From Hyphomicrobiales bacterium (lineage in GTDB: Bacteria; Pseudomonadota; Alphaproteobacteria; Rhizobiales; TMED25), in NCBI GenBank assembly GCA_029245795.1, contig JAQWOP010000021.1, positions 32,731 to 96,730 on the forward strand: 64,000 bases of DNA. Direction: 5' to 3'. Of this stretch, positions 20,242 through 30,603 are shown one piece after another. Every line of letters begins with the position of its first letter. Position 1 is the stretch's first letter. A program made the translations under genes and the position numbers. The notes beneath the pieces are model-generated. The model was not told where the DNA came from and did no database searches. It worked only from the letters and a program-made list of their open reading frames with translations.

Positions 20242-21525
20242 ATGCTAAAAATAAAACCTTTCCCGCTATCTGATAGTAAAATATTAGATATTTTTTCATT
20301 CTTATCGAACAAAAAAAGAATTGCACTAGCTGTTTCTGGGGGCCGTGATAGCTGTGCCCTTATGCTTCTTATTAGCAAATGGCTATCAATTAAAAAAATA
20401 AATATTGAAGTACATGTTTTAACCGTAAATCATAAATTACGAAAAGACTCAGATTCTGAGTGCCAACAGGTCTCAGAAATTGCCAATGCATATGGATTTA
20501 ATCATCAAATACTTGTATGGGAACATAAGGAAATAAAAGCATCAATTCAAGAAAAGGCAAGAGAAGCAAGATATAAATTAATGCTAGAATATATTGAAGA
20601 AAATATGATCGACGCATTATTAACAGGGCATACATTAGATGATCAGGTTGAGACATTTATTATGCGTTTATCTAAAGGTAGTGGATTGGACGGATTAAGA
20701 TCTATTCAAGAGGTTAGAGATATAGACGGTGTTCTTCTTTATCGACCTTTATTGTCCATAACAAGAAATATGACAACTGAAATACTTAAATCTTCTAACC
20801 GAGAATGGATTGATGATCCTTACAATCAGGATCAGAAATTTGAAAGGATTAAAATAAGAAAAAATATACATCACCTTGAGAATTTAAATATATCCAGTGA
20901 AAATATTTCTAAGAGTATAAATAGATTGGCAAGATCTCAGCAAGCTATTCAACACACTGTGAATTATTTATTTCATGAGTTGGTCGAGATTAATTATCTA
21001 GGTTATATAACTATTAAAAAGCATAAGTTTGATCAATGTCCTGAAGATCTGGCAATTAGAATTATAGAAAGATGTTTGAGGATAGTTAATGGCGAAAAAA
21101 GGGTTTCACTTAGTTCGCTTGAGAAGGTTTATATAGATCTAATTAGAACAAAAAAATCAAAAACTATAAATGGGTGTGTCATTAAGGTCCTTAAATACAA
21201 ATATATAATTACCAGGGAAATAAGAGATATTAGATTTATAGATTTGAAATTAGGAGATGAGATTATTTGGGATAATAGGTTTAATGTTAATTTAAAATCT
21301 GGAGCTCATAGTGATTTCACTATTAAAAATCTAGGCAGATCAAATAATTTAGGGGAATCTCTCAAAAATACATACTTTGAAAATTTACCAAGTTATATAA
21401 TTGACTCACTGCCTGGTGGATTTATTAAAGATAAACTTGTATTACTTCCGAATATACACAATATATATAGTAGTAGTAATTTAATCGTAAAATTTATATC
21501 TTTTGAAGAAAGAACTAAGATATAA
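20242..21525 (+). CDS. tilS: tRNA(Ile)-lysidine synthase
   Basis: RIALAVSGGRDSCALMLL...LTGHTLDDQVETFIMRLSKGSGLDGL. Confidence 0.92.
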   Translation: MLKIKPFPLSDSKILDIFSFLSNKKRIALAVSGGRDSCALMLLISKWLSIKKINIEVHVLTVNHKLRKDSDSECQQVSEIANAYGFNHQILVWEHKEIKASIQEKAREARYKLMLEYIEENMIDALLTGHTLDDQVETFIMRLSKGSGLDGLRSIQEVRDIDGVLLYRPLLSITRNMTTEILKSSNREWIDDPYNQDQKFERIKIRKNIHHLENLNISSENISKSINRLARSQQAIQHTVNYLFHELVEINYLGYITIKKHKFDQCPEDLAIRIIERCLRIVNGEKRVSLSSLEKVYIDLIRTKKSKTINGCVIKVLKYKYIITREIRDIRFIDLKLGDEIIWDNRFNVNLKSGAHSDFTIKNLGRSNNLGESLKNTYFENLPSYIIDSLPGGFIKDKLVLLPNIHNIYSSSNLIVKFISFEERTKI

Positions 21526-21553
21526 CCATTGCTTATAAATAAGGAGTGAAGAA

Positions 21554-23482
21554 TTGGGTGGTTTTAAAAATATTGTTATTTGGTTAGTTATTGGTTTACT
21601 AATGATGGCGCTTTATAACGTTTTTCAGACGTCTAGTGAAAATCGAGGTATAAACGAAATAAGTTATACGACGCTTATATCGGAAGTATCTGGAGGTAAT
21701 GTAAGGGATGTTCTTATTTCTGGTGATGAAATAACTGGAACATTTAACGATGGAACAAAATTTCATTCATTTTCTCCTGATGATCCCCAATTAATAGAAA
21801 GATTAAATGACCAAGGCGTAAATATAAATGCCGAGCCTATCAAACAAAGTGCATTATTCTCAATTTTTATATCTTGGTTCCCGATGCTTTTACTTATCGC
21901 AGTTTGGGTCTTTTTCCTAAGGCAAATGCAGTCAGGTGGAAAAGGGGCAATGGGTTTCGGTAAATCGAAAGCAAAATTATTAAATGAAAAAAAAGGCAAG
22001 ATAACTTTTAATGATGTTGCAGGAATAGATGAGGCAAAAGAGGACCTTGAAGAAATCGTTGAGTTTCTAAAAGATCCCAAAAAATTTCAGTACCTTGGTG
22101 GAAAAATTCCCAAGGGAGCATTGCTAATAGGCCCACCTGGTACAGGAAAAACATTACTTGCAAGAGCTATTGCTGGAGAGGCCGGTGTTCCTTTCTTTAC
22201 CATATCAGGTTCTGATTTTGTTGAAATGTTTGTTGGTGTGGGTGCAAGTAGAGTTCGAGATATGTTTGAGCAAGCCAAAAAAAGTGCCCCTTGTATTATA
22301 TTTATTGATGAAATTGATGCTGTTGGTAGACATAGAGGAGCTGGTCTAGGCGGTGGGAATGATGAAAGGGAGCAAACTTTAAACCAGCTTTTAGTAGAAA
22401 TGGATGGTTTTGAGGAGAACGAAGGAATTATATTAATTGCAGCAACAAACAGACCTGATGTATTAGATCCTGCTTTACTAAGACCTGGTAGGTTTGATAG
22501 ACAAGTTGTAGTGCCTAACCCAGATCTTCTCGGTCGTGAGAAAATTTTGAAAGTGCATATTAGAGCAGTTAAGTTATCAGAAGAAATAGATCTTAAAGTA
22601 ATTGCAAGAGGAACACCTGGATTCTCTGGAGCAGACCTTGCCAACCTTGTAAATGAAGCTGCGTTGTTAGCAGCAAGAAGAGGAAAAAGAGTGGTAACCC
22701 AAGATGAATTTGAGGATGCAAAAGATAAAGTTATGATGGGTTCAGAACGTAGAACACTTGTAATGTCTGATGATGAAAAGAAATTAACAGCTTATCATGA
22801 GGCAGGGCATGCTCTTATCGCTATAAAGCAGAAAGCATCCGATCCTATTCATAAAGCGACAATTATTCCAAGAGGACGTGCATTGGGAATGGTCATGAGG
22901 CTTCCTGAGAGAGATCAACTTTCAATGACAAAAGAAAAACTCAAGGCTGACCTGGCTGTGGCAATGGGAGGTAGAGCTGCTGAAGAATTGATATTTGGTC
23001 ATGAAAAAGTTACTTCTGGTGCGCAATCTGATATAAAAATGGCAACAAATATGGCTAGAGCTATGGTAACACAGTTTGGGATGAGTGATGTATTAGGACC
23101 TTTATCATATGGTAATAATGAAGATGAAGTTTTTCTTGGATACTCTGTCGCCAAAACACAAAATTTATCAGAGCAAACTCAAAAGGTTGTTGATTCTGAA
23201 ATACATAAGTTAGTTGGTGAGGGTCATCAGGTTGCAACAGATTTAGTTTTAAAATTTAAAAATGAACTAGAAACTATAGCAGAAGGACTTCTTGAATATG
23301 AAACATTAAGTGGGCAAGAAATTACAGACTTGTTGAAAGGTATTACGCCAAAAAGAGTTGATTCAGAAGAAGAAGATCCACCTGGTGATGCCTCAACTAT
23401 TCCAACTAAAAATAATAAGGACACCAAAGAATCATCAGGTACAAAGAAGTCGCAGAAAATGAAACCTCAGACACAATCATAG
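21554..23482 (+). CDS. ftsH: ATP-dependent zinc metalloprotease FtsH (TTG start, AAGGAG upstream)
   Basis: [36 protein letters not shown]. Confidence 0.97.
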   Translation: MGGFKNIVIWLVIGLLMMALYNVFQTSSENRGINEISYTTLISEVSGGNVRDVLISGDEITGTFNDGTKFHSFSPDDPQLIERLNDQGVNINAEPIKQSALFSIFISWFPMLLLIAVWVFFLRQMQSGGKGAMGFGKSKAKLLNEKKGKITFNDVAGIDEAKEDLEEIVEFLKDPKKFQYLGGKIPKGALLIGPPGTGKTLLARAIAGEAGVPFFTISGSDFVEMFVGVGASRVRDMFEQAKKSAPCIIFIDEIDAVGRHRGAGLGGGNDEREQTLNQLLVEMDGFEENEGIILIAATNRPDVLDPALLRPGRFDRQVVVPNPDLLGREKILKVHIRAVKLSEEIDLKVIARGTPGFSGADLANLVNEAALLAARRGKRVVTQDEFEDAKDKVMMGSERRTLVMSDDEKKLTAYHEAGHALIAIKQKASDPIHKATIIPRGRALGMVMRLPERDQLSMTKEKLKADLAVAMGGRAAEELIFGHEKVTSGAQSDIKMATNMARAMVTQFGMSDVLGPLSYGNNEDEVFLGYSVAKTQNLSEQTQKVVDSEIHKLVGEGHQVATDLVLKFKNELETIAEGLLEYETLSGQEITDLLKGITPKRVDSEEEDPPGDASTIPTKNNKDTKESSGTKKSQKMKPQTQS

Positions 23483-23525
23483 AGTTGTCAATTTTATAAC
23501 TAGGTACCTTGTTGTAATTTAAATT

Positions 23526-24881
23526 GTGTATTATAACATGAAAAAAAGATATTTCGGTACAGACGGTGTTAGAGGTATTGCAAACAATAGTCCTATAACT
23601 GCTGATATTGCTCAAAAAATAGGAATAGCAACAGGCCTATATTTATCCAACGAGGCTCATCAAAAGAGAGTTGTTATAGCTAAAGATACAAGACTTTCGG
23701 GATATATGCTAGAATCGGCATTGACCTCCGGTTTTACTTCTGTGGGTATGGATGTATTTTTATTGGGTCCAATGCCTACGCCAGCTGTTTCACTCCTTAC
23801 AAAAGCATTGCGCGCAGATCTAGGGGTAATGATTTCTGCTTCCCATAATACGTATGAGTATAATGGAATAAAAATCTTTGGCAGCACAGGATATAAACTT
23901 AATGACTCCGAAGAGATAGAAATAGAAAATATAATTCAAAATATTGAACAGTTGGACATCAGTACAAAAGGAATTGGTAAAGCAAAAAGAATTGATGATG
24001 CGCAAGCAAGATATATTGAATATGTAAAGGGTACAATCGATAGAAAATTAACTTTTGAAGGAATGAAAGTAGTAGTTGATAGTGCTAATGGAGCTGGTTA
24101 TAAAGTGGCCCCACAAGCATTATGGGAACTAGGTGCAGAGGTTGTATCTATTGGTGATAAGCCAAATGGGTTAAATATTAATCATGAATATGGCTCAACT
24201 TCTCTTAAGAATATAGTTGATAGAGTTAAGAAAGATAAGGCTGATATTGGTATAGCTCTTGATGGTGATGCGGATAGGGTTATTATTATAGACGAAAAAG
24301 GGGATATTATTAATGGAGACTCTTTACTAGCAATAATTGCTTCTGAGTGGCAAAGTCTTGGTAAGCTTCTAAATAATGGAGTTGTTGCAACAACTATGTC
24401 TAATATTGGTCTTGAGGAGTATTTTGAAGAAAAAAAAATAAACCTTATTCGAACTGATATTGGTGATAGATACGTAGTTGAATATATGAAAGAGCATGGA
24501 TATAATATTGGTGGCGAGCAATCAGGTCATATTATAATTGGAGATTATTCAACAACGGGGGATGGACTCCTGACTGCAATTCAAGTATTAGCAATTATGA
24601 AAAAATACAAAAAGAAGATCAGTGAATTATCAGATCAAATGAAAGTTGTTCCTCAGATATTAAAAAATTTTAAATATGATAAAGCTAAGAATATTGATCC
24701 ATTGGATATAGAGGAAATTAATAAAATAGGCCAACTTAAAATAGGTAATTTGGGAAGAATATTAGTACGTTTATCAGGTACTGAACCTCTAATTAGAGTC
24801 ATGGGGGAGTCGAGGGACAAAAAGCATTTAAATAAAACTATAGATGATATTATGCAAATTATAAAAAAAAAATTTAATTAA
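23526..24881 (+). CDS. glmM: Phosphoglucosamine mutase
   Basis: YFGTDGVRGIAN...MISASHNTYEYNGIK...LDGDADR...GGEQSGHII. A second Met (MKKRYFGT) is the likely start. Confidence 0.95.
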   Translation: MYYNMKKRYFGTDGVRGIANNSPITADIAQKIGIATGLYLSNEAHQKRVVIAKDTRLSGYMLESALTSGFTSVGMDVFLLGPMPTPAVSLLTKALRADLGVMISASHNTYEYNGIKIFGSTGYKLNDSEEIEIENIIQNIEQLDISTKGIGKAKRIDDAQARYIEYVKGTIDRKLTFEGMKVVVDSANGAGYKVAPQALWELGAEVVSIGDKPNGLNINHEYGSTSLKNIVDRVKKDKADIGIALDGDADRVIIIDEKGDIINGDSLLAIIASEWQSLGKLLNNGVVATTMSNIGLEEYFEEKKINLIRTDIGDRYVVEYMKEHGYNIGGEQSGHIIIGDYSTTGDGLLTAIQVLAIMKKYKKKISELSDQMKVVPQILKNFKYDKAKNIDPLDIEEINKIGQLKIGNLGRILVRLSGTEPLIRVMGESRDKKHLNKTIDDIMQIIKKKFN

Positions 24882-25774
24882 CTATTTTTTTGTCTTGAAC
24901 CAAATCTAGTAACAATTATTCCAAAAATTATTATAACCATTCCTAGAACTTGACTAAATTGTAGTGTCTCTTTTAGAAATAACGTACCAACTAATACTAC
25001 ATAAATAGGTAAAACATAGTGCGTTAGTGATACAAAGGTAGGACCAGCTATTTTTGTGAGATTAAACATCACAATACTTGCCATAGCTGTTGAAAATATT
25101 CCCATAATTAAGACTGAAATAAATGATATATCTAAGATTACTATGGAAGGAGCTCCTTCAGCAAATAGAGCAATTCCAATTGCAAAACTTGAGCCTATCA
25201 AAAAACTTCCAGAAGTTTTTTGCATGAGGGAGATATTAGGCATTATATTAACTGCTATATTTTGAATCGAATATCCAATGGCGGCAAGTAATATAGCTAT
25301 TTGAGGGAAAAGGTTATGATAGGTAGAATCATTCACAGCACTTAGATCCTCTGATAAGAGGGTGTAGAGTCCAATAAAACCAAAAACTACACCAAAAAAT
25401 TTAATAAGATTAAGTTTTTCATTTTGAACAAGAAAATGTGCTGCTATTATTGTAAATAGAGGACCTATCCCAAATAAAATTCCTCCAATACTAGTATCCA
25501 AGTATATTGTCCCCCAGCAAATGAGAAAGAAAGGAATAAAAGCCGTCATACCAATGAGAAATAACCATAACCAGTTAATATAACCTCTTGGTAGTTTTTC
25601 TCCCTTAAATTTAAGTATTGAAAAAATAATTATGAAACCAATTGCCAATCTAATAGCAACTATCCATAGAGGGCTAAAGTCAACTAATGCATATTTTGTT
25701 AGGGCAAATGTAGAACCCCAAAATATTACAAGTAATGATAAATAGAACCAGTTAAGGAGGGAAGAATTTTTCAT
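24878..25774 (-). CDS. EamA/DMT-family transporter
   Basis: About 10 TM helices; FWGSTFALTKYALVDFSPLWIVAIRLAIG. Confidence 0.88.
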   Translation of the reverse strand: MKNSSLLNWFYLSLLVIFWGSTFALTKYALVDFSPLWIVAIRLAIGFIIIFSILKFKGEKLPRGYINWLWLFLIGMTAFIPFFLICWGTIYLDTSIGGILFGIGPLFTIIAAHFLVQNEKLNLIKFFGVVFGFIGLYTLLSEDLSAVNDSTYHNLFPQIAILLAAIGYSIQNIAVNIMPNISLMQKTSGSFLIGSSFAIGIALFAEGAPSIVILDISFISVLIMGIFSTAMASIVMFNLTKIAGPTFVSLTHYVLPIYVVLVGTLFLKETLQFSQVLGMVIIIFGIIVTRFGSRQKNS

Positions 25775-25889
25775 TTAAGATGAATAATTATTTATTTATA
25801 TATATATTGATTATGCTCAAAAAGAGATCAAGTCAAATTAATTAATTTTATAATTGATATATTGTTTTTTTTGAAGTATTAAAGAAATG

Positions 25890-25934
25890 GGACAGCTCTC
25901 CCCAACGAGAGTCAACTATCTGGAAGGGTAGATA
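25890..25934 (+). promoter_or_regulatory. serC-motif RNA leader (predicted cis-regulatory RNA of alphaproteobacterial serC-serA operons)
   Basis: GACAGCTCTCCCCAACGAGAGTCAACTATCTGGAAGGGTAGATA right before serC ATG; hairpin CTCTC/GAGAG, then TATCT/AGATA with the SD (GGAAGGG) in its loop. Family assignment is by memory of the motif and its gene context. Confidence 0.7.
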
Positions 25935-27089
25935 ATGATACAGAAACCAAATAAAAAAACAAATAGGCCTTTGTTCTCATCAGGGCCATGTGCTAAGCAC
26001 CCAAATTGGTCAATAACTAATCTTGATATATCTGTGCTTGGAAGATCTCATAGGGCTAAGAAACCAAAAGAACTTATAGATCTTTCAATAAATTTAACTT
26101 CTGAAATACTTGAAATACCTAGTGATTATAAAATAGCTATTGTTCCAGCTTCTGATACGGGAGCATTTGAACTTGCTATGTGGAATGTACTCGGCCCAAT
26201 TGGTATCGATGTACTTGCATGGGAGTCATTCGGTAAGGGATGGGTTACTGACATCATTAATCAGTTAAAGTTATCAGATATTAATAAAATTGAAGCAGAT
26301 TATGGTTTGCTTCCTGACTTATCATCTGTAAATTCTGATAGAGATATAGTTTTTACTCTTAACGGAACAACATCAGGAGTTAAAGTTCCAAATCTAGAGT
26401 GGATTAGTGACCAAAGAAAAGGGCTAACACTATGTGATGCAACTTCAGGACTTTTTGCGCAAAGAGTGGATTGGAAAAAATTAGATATTACAACTTTTTC
26501 ATGGCAAAAGGTTTTGGGTGGTGAAGCACAGCATGGTATAATAATTTTATCTCCAAGAGCAATTGAAAGGCTTAATAGCTATAATCCACCATGGCCATTA
26601 CCGAAGATATTCAGAATAAAAAAGGGTGGTTTGGTTGATGATGCTATATTTGCTGGTTCGACTATTAATACGCCTTCTTTATTATGTGTTGCTGATTATG
26701 TGGATGCACTCAAATGGGCAAAAGAAGTTGGTGGTTTGACAAAATTAATAGGTATTGCAGATAATAATCTCAAAATAATAAGAGATTGGGTTGATAAAAA
26801 TGAATGGGTATCTTTTTTAGCAAAAGACCGAAATACTGTGTCTAATACTTCTGTTTGTCTCCAATTTTCTCTCGAAGATGAAGTAGCTAAGTATATTGAT
26901 ACTGTACATTTTTCAAAATCAATTCAAAAGAAGCTTGAAGAGGAAAATATTGGATATGATTTAGGTTCCTATAGAGATGCACCTCCTGGATTAAGAATAT
27001 GGGCAGGTGCAACTATTGATCCTGATGATATTAGGATTTTATTATCATGGGTTGAATGGGCATATTTGACTGTTTTGAAAGAGCAATAA
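25935..27089 (+). CDS. serC: Phosphoserine aminotransferase
   Basis: NRPLFSSGPCAKHPNWS...TTFSWQKVLGGEAQHGIIILSPRAIERL; followed by serA. Confidence 0.94.
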   Translation: MIQKPNKKTNRPLFSSGPCAKHPNWSITNLDISVLGRSHRAKKPKELIDLSINLTSEILEIPSDYKIAIVPASDTGAFELAMWNVLGPIGIDVLAWESFGKGWVTDIINQLKLSDINKIEADYGLLPDLSSVNSDRDIVFTLNGTTSGVKVPNLEWISDQRKGLTLCDATSGLFAQRVDWKKLDITTFSWQKVLGGEAQHGIIILSPRAIERLNSYNPPWPLPKIFRIKKGGLVDDAIFAGSTINTPSLLCVADYVDALKWAKEVGGLTKLIGIADNNLKIIRDWVDKNEWVSFLAKDRNTVSNTSVCLQFSLEDEVAKYIDTVHFSKSIQKKLEEENIGYDLGSYRDAPPGLRIWAGATIDPDDIRILLSWVEWAYLTVLKEQ

Positions 27090-27111
27090 TTTTTTGAAAG
27101 GATTATCCGTT

Positions 27112-28698
27112 ATGACAATAAAGGTATTAGTTTCAGATAAACTAAGTGAAGAATCTGTAAAGATTTTCAAAGATAGAGGGATTGATGTAGACTATCAGCC
27201 AGAAATTGGAAAAGATAAAGAAAGATTAGCTCAAATAATAGGAAATTATGATGGTCTCGCAATAAGATCAGCAACAAAAGTGACCGAAAACATTCTTAAG
27301 AATGCAAATAAATTAAAGGTCATAGGAAGAGCTGGAATTGGGGTAGACAATGTTGATATTGTAGCCTCTACATCAAGTGGTGTTATTGTTATGAATACTC
27401 CATTTGGAAATTCAGTGACCACAGCCGAGCATGCCATTACTCTTATGATGGCTCTTGCAAGGCAAATACCTCAAGCAGATCATTCAACAAAATCAAGCTT
27501 ATGGGAAAAATCAAAATTTATGGGAGTTGAAATTACAAGTAAAACTCTAGGAGTTATTGGTTGTGGTAATATTGGATCTATTGTTATTGATCGAGCTAAA
27601 GGGCTTAAGATGAAAGTCATTGGGTTTGATCCATATTTAACCGAATCTCGGGCGGATACATTAGGCATAGAAAAAGTGGAGCTTAATGAAATATTTAAAC
27701 GATCTGATTTCATTACAATACATACTCCTCTTACTGATAAAACAAAGAATATTATTAATTCTGAAGCAATAAAAAAAATGAAACCTTCGGTAAGAATAAT
27801 TAATTGCGCGAGGGGCGGATTAATTGATGAAAAAGTACTCACTAAAGCTTTAAAAGAAAATAAAATAGCAGGAGCTGCAATTGATGTATTTGAAGAGGAG
27901 CCTGCAAAAAATAATCCTCTCTTTGACATTAAAAATGTAATTTGTACTCCACACTTAGGAGCCTCAACTTTAGAAGCTCAAGAAAAAGTTGCTATTCAAA
28001 TAGCAGAACAGATGAGTGATTTCCTCTTAACGGGAGCTATAACAAATGCTATTAACTTCCCATCTGTTTCAGCTGAGGATGCATCCTCAATGGAACCATA
28101 TCTGCTATTAGCAAAAAATCTTGGTTCTTTCGCTGGACAAATTACTGAGACTGCAATTCAGAATATAGTCATAGAATACTCGGGTGATATTGCAAATATG
28201 AACATTGAAACACTGACATCCACTATTGTCTGTAGTTTATTAAAGCCTCTCCTTGAAGATATTAATATGGTTAATTCACTTATAATTGCTAAAGAAAGAG
28301 GTATCAAAATTGAACAAATCAAGACAGATAGTCATGGTGTATATGGTTCTTATATTAAGGTTGCCGTGGATACAGAAAGGCAGCATAGATCACTAGCTGG
28401 TACTGTTTTCTCAGATAGATCTGCAAGAATTATTCAGATTAAGGACATAGATATGGAGGCAAAATTTGGCAGTTATATGATTTATATAACAAATAATGAT
28501 AAACCTGGATTAGTTGGTAAGATTGGTGAATGTCTTGGATCACAAGGTGTTAATATAGCTAATTTTAATTTAGGAAGAGATAAGATTGGTGGTAATGTAA
28601 TTGAGTTGATTGAAGTTGATACTCCAATTAATGATCGTGTCCTAAAAAAGCTTTCTGATATAGACGGGATTGTCCAAGTGAAGAAATTAAATTTTTAA
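27112..28698 (+). CDS. serA: D-3-phosphoglycerate dehydrogenase with C-terminal ACT domain (ORF track start 27094; ATG at 27112 preferred)
   Basis: VIGRAGIGVDNVDIVAST...GVIGCGNIGSIV...NCARGGLIDE...CTPHLGASTLEAQEKVA. Confidence 0.95.
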   Translation: MTIKVLVSDKLSEESVKIFKDRGIDVDYQPEIGKDKERLAQIIGNYDGLAIRSATKVTENILKNANKLKVIGRAGIGVDNVDIVASTSSGVIVMNTPFGNSVTTAEHAITLMMALARQIPQADHSTKSSLWEKSKFMGVEITSKTLGVIGCGNIGSIVIDRAKGLKMKVIGFDPYLTESRADTLGIEKVELNEIFKRSDFITIHTPLTDKTKNIINSEAIKKMKPSVRIINCARGGLIDEKVLTKALKENKIAGAAIDVFEEEPAKNNPLFDIKNVICTPHLGASTLEAQEKVAIQIAEQMSDFLLTGAITNAINFPSVSAEDASSMEPYLLLAKNLGSFAGQITETAIQNIVIEYSGDIANMNIETLTSTIVCSLLKPLLEDINMVNSLIIAKERGIKIEQIKTDSHGVYGSYIKVAVDTERQHRSLAGTVFSDRSARIIQIKDIDMEAKFGSYMIYITNNDKPGLVGKIGECLGSQGVNIANFNLGRDKIGGNVIELIEVDTPINDRVLKKLSDIDGIVQVKKLNF

Positions 28699-28707
28699 TG
28701 TAATATT

Positions 28708-29994
28708 ATGTCAAGTGTTGTTATTGTTGGTACTCAGTGGGGTGATGAAGGTAAGGGTAAAATCGTTGATTCACTCTCACAAGATGCTGATGTGATTGTG
28801 CGCTTTCAAGGTGGACATAATGCAGGGCATACACTCGTTATTGATGGCCAAACAATAAAGCTTTCCTTATTACCTTCAGGCATTGTAAGAAGAAATAAAC
28901 TCACTGTAATAGGAAATGGAGTAGTACTTGATCCTCAAGCCTTAATCACTGAAATTGAATATCTTTCAAAGTTAAATATAAGTGTCACTCCAGAAAATTT
29001 AAAGATTGCAGAAAATGTAACTTTAATATTACCCTTTCATAAGGAATTAGATATAGCGAGAGAAAATCAAGCTGGAAAGAGTAAGATTGGCACAACAGGT
29101 CGAGGTATTGGCCCAGCATATGAAGATAAGGTTGCAAGAAGATCAATAAAATTAATTGATATCGAGGATATTAGTAATATTGATGAAAAAATTACAAGAA
29201 TTTTAGATCATCATAATATATTGCGTAAAGCTTTTGGATTATCAGAACTAAACTCAGATATTATTGTTGATTATTTAAAAGATATAAAATCACAGATCAT
29301 TCCATTTATGGATAATACTTGGCGTCTTTTAAAGGAAATGAGATTAAGAAATAAGAAGGTCTTATTTGAAGGAGCACAGGGTCTTTTACTAGACGTTGAC
29401 TTTGGGACTTATCCATATGTTACTTCCTCAAACACTTTACCTGCGCAAGCTGCTATCGGATCTGGTGTGGGACCAAAGTATTTGGATAGTATAATTGGAA
29501 TAACCAAGGCATATACAACTAGAGTCGGAAGTGGACCGTTTCCAACGGAGTTATTTGATGATGCGGGAGATAAGTTAGGTAATATTGGTAATGAGTTTGG
29601 GACAGTTACCGGTAGAGAAAGGAGATGCGGTTGGTTTGATGGAGTTCTCGTTAGGCAGACAGCACAAATCTCTGGTATTGATATGATAGCGCTCACAAAA
29701 CTAGATGTTCTAGATACTTTTGAAAAGATAATGATTTGTGTGGGATATGAAATTGATGGAAGAAAGATTGATTATCTTCCATTATCCGAATATATGCAAA
29801 ACAAGATAAAACCCATATATGAAGAACATGATGGCTGGCTATCTGACACATCTGGCGTAAATGATATTAATGATTTACCAGATAAAGCCATACAATATAT
29901 AAAGAAAATTGAGGAATTTGTTGAGATTCCAATTAAGATAATTTCTACAAGCCCAAAAAGAGAAGATATTATATTCTTAGAAAATATTTTCTAA
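28708..29994 (+). CDS. purA: Adenylosuccinate synthetase
   Basis: VVIVGTQWGDEGKGKIVDSLS...GGHNAGHTLV...GTTGRGIGPAYEDK. Confidence 0.97.
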   Translation: MSSVVIVGTQWGDEGKGKIVDSLSQDADVIVRFQGGHNAGHTLVIDGQTIKLSLLPSGIVRRNKLTVIGNGVVLDPQALITEIEYLSKLNISVTPENLKIAENVTLILPFHKELDIARENQAGKSKIGTTGRGIGPAYEDKVARRSIKLIDIEDISNIDEKITRILDHHNILRKAFGLSELNSDIIVDYLKDIKSQIIPFMDNTWRLLKEMRLRNKKVLFEGAQGLLLDVDFGTYPYVTSSNTLPAQAAIGSGVGPKYLDSIIGITKAYTTRVGSGPFPTELFDDAGDKLGNIGNEFGTVTGRERRCGWFDGVLVRQTAQISGIDMIALTKLDVLDTFEKIMICVGYEIDGRKIDYLPLSEYMQNKIKPIYEEHDGWLSDTSGVNDINDLPDKAIQYIKKIEEFVEIPIKIISTSPKREDIIFLENIF

Positions 29995-30024
29995 ATCCAT
30001 ATCAATATATTATAGTTTCTACAT

Positions 30025-30084
30025 AAGGTATATAAAAAGTATCTAAAAAAGGTTCCATAAAAGGTTTGTAAAAAGTATAAATAA
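30025..30084 (+). repeat. Degenerate 12-13 bp tandem-like repeats (about five copies, approx. AAGGTNTNTAAAA)
   Basis: aaggtatataaa / aagtatctaaaa / aaggttccataaa / aggtttgtaaaa / aagtataaataa seen by eye, immediately upstream of a TTGACA box. Confidence 0.5.
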
Positions 30085-30085
30085 A

Positions 30086-30113
30086 TTGACAAAAAATATA
30101 CAAATACTACTAT
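30086..30113 (+). promoter_or_regulatory. Putative sigma70-type promoter for the 30148 ORF
   Basis: TTGACA at 30086-30091, then TACTAT at 30108-30113 with a 16-bp spacer; alternative TATATA/TATATT just downstream. Confidence 0.4.
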
Positions 30114-30147
30114 ATATTTTTCGTGTAAACTTTATTATGGTGTATCT

Positions 30148-30603
30148 GTGTTATTAGAAAAATTACTAGGACCAAGAGTAAAAACTAAAGTATCTAGAAA
30201 TAAAGAACAATTATCTCCAAAAGAAACTTTATTAAAAGAAATTGATGATCAAATACTATTGATTATTGGTAAAAATCCTCCAAAGAAATATATGAAAAAG
30301 AGTGGAAGAATATGTAAACATAAAGATGGAACCCCAAAGATGAGGCCAATTAAAAGTTGGTTTTCTGATGAAAATCAATTTAAGCCAACTCCACTTGGAA
30401 TAACATTCTTGCAGGGTGATAGAAATTGTTATGATATTGGTCATTATGATAAATTAGAAATTTTGAATAATTTCAAAGATGAGGTTTCCAGAGGTTCTTA
30501 TCGTGATGATTTGTCAAAATGGAATGAGCTTTGTGAAAAACGAAATAGCATTATAAAAAAATCTAAGAAGATAGTAATAATTGAGAAAATTAATGATCGA
30601 TAA
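30148..30603 (+). CDS. Hypothetical protein, no recognised family (GTG start)
   Basis: 151-aa ORF in a strand-consistent context with a possible promoter upstream; basic N-terminus. Confidence 0.6.
   Translation: MLLEKLLGPRVKTKVSRNKEQLSPKETLLKEIDDQILLIIGKNPPKKYMKKSGRICKHKDGTPKMRPIKSWFSDENQFKPTPLGITFLQGDRNCYDIGHYDKLEILNNFKDEVSRGSYRDDLSKWNELCEKRNSIIKKSKKIVIIEKINDR

Noticed and set aside
22087-22644. 185-aa minus-strand ORF opposite ftsH
   Set aside because: Lies in antisense to the highly conserved AAA domain of ftsH; composition is that of a mirror frame (P/S/I-rich) and no family is recognised.
27480-27929. 149-aa minus-strand ORF opposite serA
   Set aside because: Antisense to the NAD-binding domain of serA; no RBS or homology signal noticed.
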